From NCBI RefSeq assembly GCF_017583045.1, contig NZ_JAGFBF010000001.1, forward strand, positions 806,001 through 870,000: a DNA stretch of 64,000 bases, in the 5' to 3' direction. This document shows positions 49,978-58,990 of this stretch, in pieces. The DNA comes from Leucobacter tardus (GTDB lineage Bacteria; Actinomycetota; Actinomycetes; Actinomycetales; Microbacteriaceae). How positions within the stretch are numbered: position 1 is the first letter of the stretch; every line of letters starts with the position of its first letter. A program made the translations under genes and the position numbers. The notes under the pieces were generated by a model. That model saw nothing but the letters and a program-made list of their open reading frames with translations, made no database searches and was not told the DNA's origin.

Positions 49978-51731
49978 CGTGCGGCTCCCGGTGCGTCGAG
50001 GCGCTCGACGCGGTCTGCGGCCAGGATCGCTCCGGGCCGGTGCGCGATCATGAGGACGGTGCGTCCGCGGGCGAGACGGCCGAGCGCCTCGAGGAACGCC
50101 GCTTCTCCGGCGAGATCCACCTGCGATGTCGGTTCGTCGAGGATCAGCACCGAAGCGTCTCGCAGGATCGCGCGGGCGATGGCGAGGCGCTGGCTCTGTC
50201 CGCCCGACAGGCTGCGGCCCTCCTCGCCGACGGGGGTGTCGAGCCCCCGGTCCGATCCGCGGATCTCGGCGTCGAGGCCCGCTGCCGCGAGCGCATCCCA
50301 GAGCTCCGCGTCCGTCGCCTCCGGGTGGGCGACGCGCAGGTTCTCGGCGATCGTGCCGTGGAAGAGGAACGTGCGCTGCTCCACGACCGAGAGGCGCGCG
50401 CGGATCGCGTGCGCCGGTGTGGTGCGGGTGTCCGCACCTTGGAGCGTGACGCGTCCGGAGGCAGGAATGAGGTGCGCCTGCACGAGCGCCGAGACCGTGG
50501 ACTTGCCCGCGCCGCTCGGGCCGGCCAGCGCGACGTGCTCGCCCTCGGCGATGCGGAGGGAGAAGTCGCGGAGCACCTTCTGGTCGGCGACCCAGCCCGC
50601 GGTGACCCCGTCGAGGGAGATCGCGGCATCGGGCCCCGAAGCGTCCGCCATCCCGGTGCCCGTCACGCCGGTGTTCGTCGCCTCGATGCCCGGCTGCACC
50701 GCGCTCGCCGCGGCCGGGCGCCGGCTTCCGCCCGAGAGCTGCCGGCTGATGGCCTGCTCGGCGGCGCGCCCGCCGATGCCGATGTAGAAGAACTGGCCGA
50801 CGAGGTCGGCCGGTGCGATGACGAGGAGCGCGATGAGGATCGCCGAGAGGCCGGCGCCGAGCGACAGGGTGCCGGCGTCGACGCGGGCGACCGCGGCGAG
50901 CGTCGCGACGAGCAGCACCGTGAGGGTGATCGCCGCGTCGATGACGAGAATCAGCACCTGATTGACGGCGAGCACGCGCATGAGCGCGCGTCGCAGACGC
51001 TCGCCCCGGGTGGCGAGCTCGATGCCGGCACGATCCGCCGCTCGCGCGGTCACGAGCGTCGAGAGTCCCTGGATCGAGCGCAGGAACTCGGCGGTGAGCC
51101 TCGCCTGCGTGCGGCGCTGCTCGGCGCCCGATGCCCGCACGGTGCGGCGGGCGACCACCACGATGCCGGGCACGAGCGCGGCGCCGAGGGCCAGCAGCAG
51201 GGCGATGAGGGGGTCGATCGCGATCGCCGCGATGATGAGCACGGGCAGCGGCGTGGACAGGGCTCCGATCGTCGGCCCGAGAAAGGCGCCGCGGTAGCGT
51301 GCCGCCCGCTCGGTCGAACCGGTCGCGAGCGCCAGCAGCGCCCCCGACCGCGACTGGGCCGAGACGAGCCCGCCCCGGAAGACGGAGTCGATGACGCGCG
51401 CCCGCAGGTATCCCTCGGCCTGTGCCTGCGCGCGAGCGGTGATGATCTTCTCGGTCGCGGAGATCGCGGCGGCGACCGCGGCGAGTGCCGCCATCGCGAG
51501 CACCGCGGGCGCGGGCTCGTCTCCCGACCTCAGCGCATCGACAGCGCGTCCGATGGTGACGAGCACGCCGCCGAGGGCCGCGGCGCGCATCCACGCGAGC
51601 GCGATCGCGAGCACCTGCGCGGGCCGCGAAACGGCGCCGCGCACCTCAGGATGCGTCGGGGCGGACGGGCCACCCGCGCCGGGGTGGCCGGAGTGCGCAG
51701 TCGGATGGGAGCGTGCGGGGCGCTGGGACAC
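49974..51731 (-). CDS. ABC exporter half, CydD-like (fused membrane and ATPase domains)
   Basis: This protein of about 585 residues has the membrane domain followed by an ATPase with Walker A GPSGAGKST, signature SLSGGQSQRLAIARAILR and Walker B VLILDEPTSQVD. The region around TGSTERAARYRGAFLGPTIG resembles CydD. A linker of about 40 residues rich in Gly, Ser, Ala and Thr joins the two domains. GTG 51731 lies 6 bases after TACACT, supporting a leaderless start; ATG 51767 is the alternative. It pairs with the CydC-like half. Siderophore or drug exporters of similar build cannot be excluded. Confidence 0.8.
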   Translation of the reverse strand: MSQRPARSHPTAHSGHPGAGGPSAPTHPEVRGAVSRPAQVLAIALAWMRAAALGGVLVTIGRAVDALRSGDEPAPAVLAMAALAAVAAAISATEKIITARAQAQAEGYLRARVIDSVFRGGLVSAQSRSGALLALATGSTERAARYRGAFLGPTIGALSTPLPVLIIAAIAIDPLIALLLALGAALVPGIVVVARRTVRASGAEQRRTQARLTAEFLRSIQGLSTLVTARAADRAGIELATRGERLRRALMRVLAVNQVLILVIDAAITLTVLLVATLAAVARVDAGTLSLGAGLSAILIALLVIAPADLVGQFFYIGIGGRAAEQAISRQLSGGSRRPAAASAVQPGIEATNTGVTGTGMADASGPDAAISLDGVTAGWVADQKVLRDFSLRIAEGEHVALAGPSGAGKSTVSALVQAHLIPASGRVTLQGADTRTTPAHAIRARLSVVEQRTFLFHGTIAENLRVAHPEATDAELWDALAAAGLDAEIRGSDRGLDTPVGEEGRSLSGGQSQRLAIARAILRDASVLILDEPTSQVDLAGEAAFLEALGRLARGRTVLMIAHRPGAILAADRVERLDAPGAAR

Positions 51732-51804
51732 GCTGAAAGTGTATGCGTCCGGCACGCGGGTGCGCATCTCGGCGCCGCCCGCGTCGCAGCGGTGACGGGG
51801 CGGG

Positions 51805-52203
51805 TCAGCGGCGCGCGTCGGCGCGCAATCGCGCGGGAACCAAGTACCCGAGCACCGCGGCGACGACGCCGAACGCGCCGGCGAGCACCCAGGGAACCCC
51901 GGCGTCGAGCATGGCGGCCACCGCCGCCGCGACGAAGAGCAGTTCGATGAACGCCTGGCCGAAGCGATCGGTGCGCAGCACGGGGCGCGGCGACAGGAAC
52001 AAAGCCCAGACCACGATCGAGAGGGCGAGCAGACCGATCCCGGTCAGCACTCCTGGGAAGGGGAGCGGCCAGGCCACGAACCCCCACAACCCGATGCAGC
52101 CGACCGCGATGACGTGGCCGACGGCGCGCAGCAGCTGCAGAGCAGCGGTCGCACGACTGTGCGGTGCGGTGGCGGGGGCGTGCGTGTCAGCGGGGGTACT
52201 CAT
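51805..52203 (-). CDS. YrdB family (DUF2568) membrane protein
   Basis: This 132-residue protein has four hydrophobic helices and matches the YrdB/DUF2568 family: GCIGLWGFVAWPLPFPGVLT, then ALSIVVWALFLSPRPVLR. The function is unknown. A polar N-terminal tail of about 20 residues precedes the first helix. GGAGGG lies before ATG 52203. It sits between the ABC exporter and the hydroxyproline locus with no evident link to either. Confidence 0.82.
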   Translation of the reverse strand: MSTPADTHAPATAPHSRATAALQLLRAVGHVIAVGCIGLWGFVAWPLPFPGVLTGIGLLALSIVVWALFLSPRPVLRTDRFGQAFIELLFVAAAVAAMLDAGVPWVLAGAFGVVAAVLGYLVPARLRADARR

Positions 52204-52250
52204 CGCCCTCCAGTCTACCGCCGTCGCGCGCACCGACCGGCCGCCCGCAC

Positions 52251-53753
52251 TCAGTCGACGAGGTCGCGCAGGTCGCCGAGTGGAATCGGATGCGCGATGG
52301 GGCGACGCGCGTTCTGCCGCAGCGAAGTGGACGGGCCCGCGGGGTCGGGGTCCGACCCCGCAGCGGAAAGGCAGGCGACGGCGGCGCCGCAGACGCGACC
52401 CTGGCACCACCCCATGCCCGCTCGGGTGACGCCCTTCTGCGTACGGGTGTCGGCCGCCTGCATATCGTCGCGGGCCGAGGCGATCGCACCGGCCGTCACC
52501 TCTTCGCATCGGCACACGACGGTGTCCTCGTGCACGCGCGATTCCCAGCCGCGCGGGATCGGGTGCGCGCGGTGCATGGCCGCGGCGAAGGCGCGCTGCC
52601 TCCGGATGATGCGCGCCTCGCGAGGTGCGGGTACACCACCTGGATCCGGATCCGTTCCGGAGGTCGCGGCCAGCGCCGCGGCGCGACCCGCGACCGCACC
52701 CTCGACGACGGCGAGTGCCGCGCCGCCGACGCCCGTCAGCTCGCCCGCCAGATACAGGCCGGGAACGGTCGATCGCTGACCGGCGTCGACCTCGGCGACG
52801 AGAGATCCGTCGACGTCCACGCGGGTCTCCGCACCGAGTGCGACGGGCAGTTCCAGCTGCGGGGTGAACCCCCAGCCGAGTCCGATCGCGTCGACGTTCG
52901 GGACGAGTCGCGCGCTGCCAGGCACGATCGATCCGTCACGGCGCAGGCGCGCGGTACGGACGGATTCGACGGCGGTGTCGCCGAGGATCTCCGTGACGAC
53001 GGTGCGGGTGCGGTACGGGATCCGGTGCCGCAGGAAGGTCCACGCGTACTCGGCGCCTTCGATCCCTTTTTCGGGGACCGCGAGCGCGCGGTGGGCGCGC
53101 GGCACCCATCCCGTGAGATCGGCGGACTCGCACACCGCGGCGACGTGGCCGCCGGCGGCGACGATGTTGGCGGCGACCGGCAGGAGGAACGGGCCCGTGC
53201 CGGCAATGACGAAGCGCGAACCGGGAAGGCTGCCGTTCTGCTTGATGAACGCCTGAACGCCCCCGGCCGCCATCACTCCGGGCAGTTCCCAGCCCGGAAC
53301 GGGGAGCTGCCGGTCGTATCCTCCGGTCGCGAGCACGAGCGTCGAAGCGTGGATCACACGAGGCTCGGACGTCGTGCCGAAGCTCGCGGAGAGCCGCAGG
53401 GTGAACCCCTCCGGCCCGCGCTGCACCATCCAGACGCTGGTGCGCGGCAGGTACTCGATCCGCCCCGCGGCCACAGCCGAGTCGAATCGGCGCCGCAGGT
53501 CGAGATACGTCTGCCAGCCGTGGTGCAGCGACCCGTCGTCCGCGACGCCCGCGGCTTCGGATCGGTGCCGCCAGAACTGGCCGCCGGGCTGCTCGGCCGC
53601 GTCGATTACGGCGACCCGCACTCCGCGCTCGGCTGCGCTCGCCGCCGCCGCGAGACCGGCGGGTCCGGCGCCGACGATCGCAACGTCCACACGCGGTGCC
53701 CGACCCGTGGGGCGAGGCTGGGGTGATGCGACGCGCTCGATCGGGGCGCTCAT
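52251..53753 (-). CDS. D-hydroxyproline dehydrogenase-type FAD subunit (alpha, LhpE/OoxA-like)
   Basis: This 500-residue flavoprotein has an FAD motif GAGPAG at residues 28-33, a second dinucleotide site (FVIAGTGPFLLPVAAN) and a C-terminal [2Fe-2S]-type cluster domain (VVCRCEEVTAGAI, then GWCQGRVCG). It matches the alpha subunit of heterotrimeric D-hydroxyproline dehydrogenase, opine oxidase and cyanide synthase. It works with the small ferredoxin-like and DAO-like subunits encoded upstream to oxidise cis-4-hydroxy-D-proline. ATG 53753 overlaps the previous stop by 4 bases. It is the last gene of the operon. Confidence 0.85.
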   Translation of the reverse strand: MSAPIERVASPQPRPTGRAPRVDVAIVGAGPAGLAAAASAAERGVRVAVIDAAEQPGGQFWRHRSEAAGVADDGSLHHGWQTYLDLRRRFDSAVAAGRIEYLPRTSVWMVQRGPEGFTLRLSASFGTTSEPRVIHASTLVLATGGYDRQLPVPGWELPGVMAAGGVQAFIKQNGSLPGSRFVIAGTGPFLLPVAANIVAAGGHVAAVCESADLTGWVPRAHRALAVPEKGIEGAEYAWTFLRHRIPYRTRTVVTEILGDTAVESVRTARLRRDGSIVPGSARLVPNVDAIGLGWGFTPQLELPVALGAETRVDVDGSLVAEVDAGQRSTVPGLYLAGELTGVGGAALAVVEGAVAGRAAALAATSGTDPDPGGVPAPREARIIRRQRAFAAAMHRAHPIPRGWESRVHEDTVVCRCEEVTAGAIASARDDMQAADTRTQKGVTRAGMGWCQGRVCGAAVACLSAAGSDPDPAGPSTSLRQNARRPIAHPIPLGDLRDLVD

Positions 53754-54082
53754 GCGGCGTCCGTCGGGTCGGCATCGTTGCCCGTGCCGGCCCACTCCGT
53801 CCGCGGGCCCGAGGCGGAGCGCACGTCCATGCCCTCGGCGAGCGGGATCATGCACGCGCGCTGACCCGACTCCCCGTCGATCTCGACGAGGCAGTCGAAG
53901 CACACGCCGATGCCGCAGAAGAGTCCGCGGGGGCGTCCGTCGCGCGTCGTGCGCCAGGATCGGGTTCCGGTCGCGATCAGCGCCGCAGCGACGCTCGTGC
54001 CGGCCTCCGCCTCGAGCGGTGCGCCGTCGAATGTGGCGTGCACGCGGTCCGCCATGCGGTCGCTGCGTCGTCGCTCGCTCAT
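53750..54082 (-). CDS. Ferredoxin-like [2Fe-2S] subunit (gamma)
   Basis: This 110-residue protein carries Cys56, Cys61, Cys64 and Cys77 in GLFCGIGVCFDCLVEIDG and QRACM, the C-x4-C-x2-C-x12-C pattern of plant-type [2Fe-2S] domains. It is the small electron-transfer subunit of the D-hydroxyproline dehydrogenase/opine oxidase group (LhpF/HcnA-like). Overlaps of 4 bases on both sides tie it to the two flavin subunits. Confidence 0.9.
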   Translation of the reverse strand: MSERRRSDRMADRVHATFDGAPLEAEAGTSVAAALIATGTRSWRTTRDGRPRGLFCGIGVCFDCLVEIDGESGQRACMIPLAEGMDVRSASGPRTEWAGTGNDADPTDAA

Positions 54083-55263
54083 GCGCTCGCCTCCTCGTGC
54101 TCGTTCGTGGTCCACGCTGCACCGTCACCGAATCGCTCCGGTCGGAACGGGTCGAGGGGCAGTTCGGGATCGTCCCCGACGAGTGCCTGCGCGAGCAGCT
54201 TCCCCGTCCCCGCCGCGAGGCCGATGCCCGCGCCCTCGTGGCCGCAGGCGTGCCAGAGCCCCGGAGCGCGGGGATCCGGTCCGATCACCGGCAGGTGGTC
54301 GGGGCAGTAGGGGCGGAAGCCGTGGTAGTGCCGCATGATGCGGGTCCGCTCGAGGAACGGGAAGAGGTCGATCGCGTGGGCCGCGATGGTGCGCAGCGCT
54401 TCGGTGCTGACGGTGCCGTCGAATCCCACGCGCTCCCGGCTCGAGCCGATGAGGATCGTTCCCGCCGGGGTGCCCTCGACGACGGGGCTCGCCTGCAGGC
54501 CGGCATCGGCGCTGCCGACGTTGTCGATGTACTCGGCGGCGTAGACCTTGTGGAAGACGCGTGGCGGCAGTGGTTCCGTCACCATCACGAAGCCTCGGCG
54601 GGGCAGTATGGGGACCGCGACGTCGGCGAGCGCCGCGACCTCGCCGGCCCAACTGCCCGCAGCGTTGACGACCTGTGCAGCAGTGAAGTCGCCGCTCGGG
54701 GTTCTGGCACCGATCACCCGGTCGCCGTCGCGCAGCAGCGCGGTCACGGGAGCGCGCGTGACGAGGGTCGCACCCGCGGCGCGGGCGAGTCGCAGCATCT
54801 CGGCCGCCGCGAGGATCGGCTGCACCTGACTGTCCTCGGGGTAGTGGGCGGCACCGAGGGCCGCATCGGTGACGTGGGGCTCGAGTTTGCGCAGGTCGTC
54901 CGAGGAGAGTGCGCTGGCAGTGATGCCGAAGCTCCGTTGCGCCGTCGTCACTCGTTCCAGAGAGGCGAGACTGCTCTCGCGGGAGGCGACGATGATGCCG
55001 CCTTTGCGCTCGAACTCCCACAGATGACCGAACTCGGCGAGCTCCCCCGTCCACACGCTGAGCGAGTACTGCATGAGCTCGAGCTCGGGACCCAGCTCTT
55101 TATCCGAGACGAGGATGTTCCCCTCGCACCGCGATGTCGTGCCGCTCACCGGCAGGTCGCGCTCGAGCACCGTCACCGAGAGCCCGGCCCTCGCCGCGAA
55201 GAACGCGGTGGCGCACCCGGTGATCCCGGCGCCGATGACGATGACGTCGGAGATTCGGGTCAC
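54079..55263 (-). CDS. DAO-family FAD oxidoreductase, D-hydroxyproline dehydrogenase beta subunit (LhpB/OoxB-like)
   Basis: This 394-residue flavoprotein has the FAD motif GAGITG at residues 11-16 and the C-terminal HGFRPYCPDHLPVIGPDP and GHEGAGIGLAAGTG stretches typical of sarcosine oxidase beta-like subunits. It carries the substrate site where cis-4-hydroxy-D-proline is oxidised to pyrroline-4-hydroxy-2-carboxylate. GTG 55263 overlaps the stop of the GntR gene. Electrons would pass to the [2Fe-2S] and alpha subunits. Confidence 0.86.
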   Translation of the reverse strand: MTRISDVIVIGAGITGCATAFFAARAGLSVTVLERDLPVSGTTSRCEGNILVSDKELGPELELMQYSLSVWTGELAEFGHLWEFERKGGIIVASRESSLASLERVTTAQRSFGITASALSSDDLRKLEPHVTDAALGAAHYPEDSQVQPILAAAEMLRLARAAGATLVTRAPVTALLRDGDRVIGARTPSGDFTAAQVVNAAGSWAGEVAALADVAVPILPRRGFVMVTEPLPPRVFHKVYAAEYIDNVGSADAGLQASPVVEGTPAGTILIGSSRERVGFDGTVSTEALRTIAAHAIDLFPFLERTRIMRHYHGFRPYCPDHLPVIGPDPRAPGLWHACGHEGAGIGLAAGTGKLLAQALVGDDPELPLDPFRPERFGDGAAWTTNEHEEASA

Positions 55264-55970
55264 GTCGCCTCTCCTTGCGGGGTGTCTGCGGGTGCCGATG
55301 CCTCTGCCGTTCGCTGCTCACCCGTCGCCCACAGTGAGCGTGCGTGGCCGATGTGGCTGCGCATCAACGCTTCGGCACCGGCGCCGTCGCCGTCGCGGAG
55401 CAGGCGGACGAGCTCGTGGTGCTCGTGAGCCGACGCGGTGAGCCGTCCCTCATGGGCGAGCGCGGTGATGCCGTAGAGGCGGGTGCGCGAGCGAAGCGAG
55501 GTGGCGAGGTCGGTCAGCTGCCGGTTTCCGGCGAACGAGAGGACCCGCTCGTGGAAGGCCCGATCGTTGCGCAGGTACTCGACGAGGTCCTCGCCCGCGG
55601 CGCCCGCGGCGCATCGGTCGGCGAGCTCGATGAGCTCGTCGAAGGCCTCATCGGGGATCCGGCCGACGATGTCGCGCATCGTCGGCGGCTCGAGCAGCTG
55701 CCGGATCTCGGCGAGGTCGTCGAGATCCTTCTCGCTCATCTGCGTGACCCGGAAGCCCTTGTTCTTCACCGTCTCCACGAGTCCCTCGCGGGCGAGATCC
55801 ATCATGGCCTCGCGCACGGGCGTGGCCGAGACGCCGAGCTGCTGCCCCAGCGTGGGGGCCGACACGAGCACGCCCTCGGCGAGCTCGCCGGTGATGATGG
55901 CGGTGCGCAACTGGTCGAGCACGGTCTCGCGCAGGTTCATCGGACGCTTGAGCTGACTGAGCGTGGACAC
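55260..55970 (-). CDS. GntR-family regulator (FCD) of the hydroxyproline locus
   Basis: This 236-residue regulator has the winged helix RTAIITGELAEGVLVSAPTL, with LGVSATPVREAMMDLAREGL, and a C-terminal FCD domain. It lies in the middle of the operon, between the ornithine cyclodeaminase-like gene and the dehydrogenase subunits. AGGAGG precedes GTG 55970. It is the likely binder of the 19-base element at the two promoters of the locus. Confidence 0.9.
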   Translation of the reverse strand: MSTLSQLKRPMNLRETVLDQLRTAIITGELAEGVLVSAPTLGQQLGVSATPVREAMMDLAREGLVETVKNKGFRVTQMSEKDLDDLAEIRQLLEPPTMRDIVGRIPDEAFDELIELADRCAAGAAGEDLVEYLRNDRAFHERVLSFAGNRQLTDLATSLRSRTRLYGITALAHEGRLTASAHEHHELVRLLRDGDGAGAEALMRSHIGHARSLWATGEQRTAEASAPADTPQGEAT

Positions 55971-55995
55971 GGAATTCCTCCTGGGTTCTGCGGCG

Positions 55996-56958
55996 CTACC
56001 GGGTGGGCGTGCCCTCGGTGAACACGACCGTCGCGCATACCAGATCCTCCCACGACATGCCGACGCCGGTGTAGACGGCGGGACGCCCCGGCCGACGCGC
56101 GACGGCGCCGGTCGCGAGGTCGCGCAGGTTCGGGGGCGGGCTCGCGACCCAGTCGTCGGCGGTGTACGCGGTGGCGAGATTGCCGTTCTCGCGTTCGGCG
56201 GATGCGCGGCCCTCGACCACGATGTCGGCGCGGCTGATGAGGGCGTCATCGAGTTCGCGAAGGTCGCGCCCGTGCGTGCCGATGGCGGCGACGATTGCCG
56301 AGTCCCGCACGAGCGAGCCGTCGAAGAGCGGGCCGCTCGCCGTGGTGGCGCAGACGATGATGTCGGCGTTCCGCACCGCGGCTTCGGCATCGTGTCGGCG
56401 GTCGACGATGTCGATGCCCTCCGCTGCGAGGTCGCTGTGCAGGCGAGCGACGCGCTCGGCACCGCGTCCCACGACGCCGAACGTTGCGCGGGGGAAGACG
56501 CTGCGAGCGGCGATAATCGCGCCCCGCCCCTGGGTCCCCGCACCGAAGACCAGGATCCGCGGGTCCGGCGGCATCGCGGAACCCTCGGGTGCGAGCGCGG
56601 CGAGCTGCCGGATGGCGCTCACGGCGACCGCCGGGGTTCGGATCCCCGTGAGGCTCGCGCCCTCCATGACGGCTACCGGTGTCAGCGTGCGGGAGTCGAG
56701 CAGGATGTAGAGGCCCTGGATCTTCTCGAGACCGCGGGCGGGGTTCTGCGGCGCGACCGTGAGCGCTTTCAGGCCGCTGAAGCGATGGCCCTGCGCAGGC
56801 ATGAGGAGGAACTCGCCGTCCGGCGCCGGACTGAAGAGACGCGGTCCGTCGAGCTCGGGGTCGACGTCTGCGCGGAGCGCCGCTTCGACGGCGTCCATCG
56901 CACGAGCGAATGTCAGCGTCTCACGGACGGCATCGGCATCGAAGTACGGCAGGGTCAC
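55996..56958 (-). CDS. Ornithine cyclodeaminase family protein (pyrroline-2-carboxylate reductase-like, LhpI type)
   Basis: This 320-residue protein has the ornithine cyclodeaminase/mu-crystallin fold: Lys64 in FSGLKALTVAP, Arg107 in GASLTGIRTPA, and the NAD(P) motif GAGTQG at 139-144. In hydroxyproline loci this family includes LhpI, which reduces delta1-pyrroline-2-carboxylate to L-proline with NAD(P)H in the trans-3-hydroxyproline branch. GTG 56958 overlaps the stop of the epimerase gene. The matching dehydratase is not in the window, so a role as general imine reductase is also possible. Confidence 0.86.
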   Translation of the reverse strand: MTLPYFDADAVRETLTFARAMDAVEAALRADVDPELDGPRLFSPAPDGEFLLMPAQGHRFSGLKALTVAPQNPARGLEKIQGLYILLDSRTLTPVAVMEGASLTGIRTPAVAVSAIRQLAALAPEGSAMPPDPRILVFGAGTQGRGAIIAARSVFPRATFGVVGRGAERVARLHSDLAAEGIDIVDRRHDAEAAVRNADIIVCATTASGPLFDGSLVRDSAIVAAIGTHGRDLRELDDALISRADIVVEGRASAERENGNLATAYTADDWVASPPPNLRDLATGAVARRPGRPAVYTGVGMSWEDLVCATVVFTEGTPTR

Positions 56959-57962
56959 AGCAGGAATCCTTCGGGGAACGGGTCGGTGGGGTCGAGAAAG
57001 TACTGCGCGGTGCCCGTGATCCAGGCACGGCCCGTCACGGTCGGGATCACCGCCGGACGTCCGGCGACCGTCGTCTCGGCGATGAGGCGGCCGATGAAGC
57101 GGGACCCGATGTACGACTCGTTGACGAAGTCGGTGTCGAGCGCGAGCTCGCCGCGGGCGTGCAGCTGCGCCATGCGCGCACTGGTGCCGGTGCCGCAGGG
57201 GGAGCGGTCGAACCAGCCCGGGTGGATCGCCATGGCGTGCCGTGATCGTTCGGCCGTCGACCCGGGGGCCTGCAGATACACGTGGTGGCAGTCGCGAATA
57301 TCGGGTCGCTCGGGGTGCATCGGAGCGTCGGCGGCGTTGATCGCGTCCATGATCGCGAGGCCGGCCTCGAGGAGTTCGCCCTGGTTGGAGCGGTCCTCGC
57401 GCCACTCGACGCCGATCCCCTCGAGGTCGACGACGGCGTAGAAGTTGCCCCCGAACGCGAGGTCGTAGGCGACGGTCCCGAGACCCGGCACCTCGACGGA
57501 GGCGTCGAGCCGGTCGACGAACGAGGGGACGTTCGTGATGGTGACGTGCTCGGCCTTGCCGTCGTTCACGGCGACGTCGACGACGACGAGGCCGGCGGGC
57601 GTATCGAGGCGGATCGTGGTGACGGGCTCCGTCACCGTGACCATGCCGGTCTCGACGAGCACCGTCGCGACGCCGATGGTCCCGTGCCCGCACATCGGCA
57701 GGCACCCGGAGACCTCGATGTAGAGGACGCCCCAGTCCGCGTCCGGACGGGTCGGAGGCTGCAGGATCGCGCCGCTCATCGACGCGTGCCCGCGCGGCTC
57801 CGTCATGAGGAGCGTGCGGATGTGATCGGAGTGCTCCATGAACCAGGTGCGGCGCTCCGCCATGGAGTCGCCCGGCAGCACGCCGATGCCGCCGGTGATG
57901 ACGCGGGTGGGCATGCCCTCCGTGTGTGAGTCGACCGCGTGGAAGACGCGAGTGGTGCGCAT
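56955..57962 (-). CDS. 4-hydroxyproline 2-epimerase (proline racemase family)
   Basis: This 335-residue enzyme has the two catalytic Cys of the proline racemase family: Cys91 in SGCLPMCGHGTIG and Cys256 in RSPCGTGTSARMA. Both are present, so it is a racemase/epimerase and not a trans-3-hydroxyproline dehydratase, which has Thr at the second site. It converts trans-4-hydroxy-L-proline to cis-4-hydroxy-D-proline, step one of the pathway. AGGAG precedes ATG 57962 closely. It lies 70 bases after the DapA-family gene. Confidence 0.9.
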   Translation of the reverse strand: MRTTRVFHAVDSHTEGMPTRVITGGIGVLPGDSMAERRTWFMEHSDHIRTLLMTEPRGHASMSGAILQPPTRPDADWGVLYIEVSGCLPMCGHGTIGVATVLVETGMVTVTEPVTTIRLDTPAGLVVVDVAVNDGKAEHVTITNVPSFVDRLDASVEVPGLGTVAYDLAFGGNFYAVVDLEGIGVEWREDRSNQGELLEAGLAIMDAINAADAPMHPERPDIRDCHHVYLQAPGSTAERSRHAMAIHPGWFDRSPCGTGTSARMAQLHARGELALDTDFVNESYIGSRFIGRLIAETTVAGRPAVIPTVTGRAWITGTAQYFLDPTDPFPEGFLL

Positions 57963-58032
57963 GATGCTCCTGTGTGCTCGGTGCCGAGGCGACGCGTGGG
58001 GCGCTGACGGATCCCCGCCCCACGCTACGCGG

Positions 58033-58938
58033 TTACTGGTCGTACCCCTTGGCGGCGGCGGCTTTCGTGTCGGCGACGATCCGGTCGGCGACGTCCTGCG
58101 GCAGGGGGAGGCGCGGCGGGCGGCACGGGCCGCCGTACAGGCCGAGCACATCCATCGAGAGCTTGATGGACTCGACGAACTCGGTCTTCGTGTCCCAGCG
58201 CAGCAGCGAGTGCAGGTCGCGGTAGATGGTCCGTGCGCGCTCGAGGTCGCGGACGTCGCCCGAAGTGGAGAGCTTGAAGAGCTCGACCGTGGCCTGCGGG
58301 ATCGCGTTCGGGTAGCCGGCGACCCAGCCCACGGCACCGGCGATGCCGACCTCGAGCACGCTGTCGTCGGTGCCGATCAGGATGTCGATGCTCGGCGCGA
58401 GCTCCTGGATCTCGTAGATGCGACGGGGGTCGCCGGTGAACTCCTTGACCCCGACCATGTGGCCGGCGTCGTGGATCTCGGCGATGAGATCGGGGACGAG
58501 GTCGACCTTCGTGTCGATCGGGTTGTTGTAGCCCACGATCGGGAGCCCGGCCTGCGCCACGGTGGCGTAGTGGTGCTTCACCTGCTCGCGGCTGGCGCGG
58601 TAGGCGTTCGGGGGGAGCAGCATGACGCAGTCGGCGCCGGCCTCGGCGGCCTGCTCGGCCCACTGGAGCGACTGCAGAGCACCGTAGGCGCCGACGCCGG
58701 CCATGACCGAGAAGCCCTCGGGGGCGGCATCGACCGCGGTCGTGATGACGCGGGCGCGCTCCTCCTCGCTGAGGTTCTGGTACTCGCCGAGCGACCCGTT
58801 CGGGGCGATCCCGTCGCAGCCGTTGTCGGCAAGGAATTGGACGTGCTTGGCGAACTTGTCGTAGTTCACGGACAGATCCTCGTTGAAGGGGAGGGCTGAG
58901 GCGACGATGACGCCGTGCCAGGGCTTCTGCTCGGTCAT
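58033..58938 (-). CDS. DapA-family lyase, probable 1-pyrroline-4-hydroxy-2-carboxylate deaminase
   Basis: This 301-residue TIM-barrel enzyme belongs to the dihydrodipicolinate synthase/N-acetylneuraminate lyase family, with Schiff-base Lys165 in MVGVKEFTGD and Tyr137 in VGYNNP. In hydroxyproline operons this family member (LhpC/HypD) turns pyrroline-4-hydroxy-2-carboxylate into 2-oxoglutarate semialdehyde and ammonia. AAAGGA precedes ATG 58938. It is the first gene of the main operon; its promoter (-10 TATAGA at 58985-58980 on the minus strand) is overlapped upstream by the element at 58991-59009. Confidence 0.88.
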   Translation of the reverse strand: MTEQKPWHGVIVASALPFNEDLSVNYDKFAKHVQFLADNGCDGIAPNGSLGEYQNLSEEERARVITTAVDAAPEGFSVMAGVGAYGALQSLQWAEQAAEAGADCVMLLPPNAYRASREQVKHHYATVAQAGLPIVGYNNPIDTKVDLVPDLIAEIHDAGHMVGVKEFTGDPRRIYEIQELAPSIDILIGTDDSVLEVGIAGAVGWVAGYPNAIPQATVELFKLSTSGDVRDLERARTIYRDLHSLLRWDTKTEFVESIKLSMDVLGLYGGPCRPPRLPLPQDVADRIVADTKAAAAKGYDQ

Positions 58939-58990
58939 GGGGTTCCTTTCACGGGGCGATGAGCTGGGAAGAGAGAAAATCTATATAAGG

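Noticed and set aside
48235-51594. A single open frame of over 1100 codons that could look like a fused ABC protein
   Set aside because: The first 540 codons are an out-of-frame reading of the CydD-like gene with Arg/Pro/His-rich nonsense composition; the real start is ATG 49977 with a stop-start overlap.
49962-51950. Plus-strand 662-codon frame opposite the ABC exporter genes
   Set aside because: Antisense shadow, dominated by Arg, Gly and Glu, no recognisable domain.
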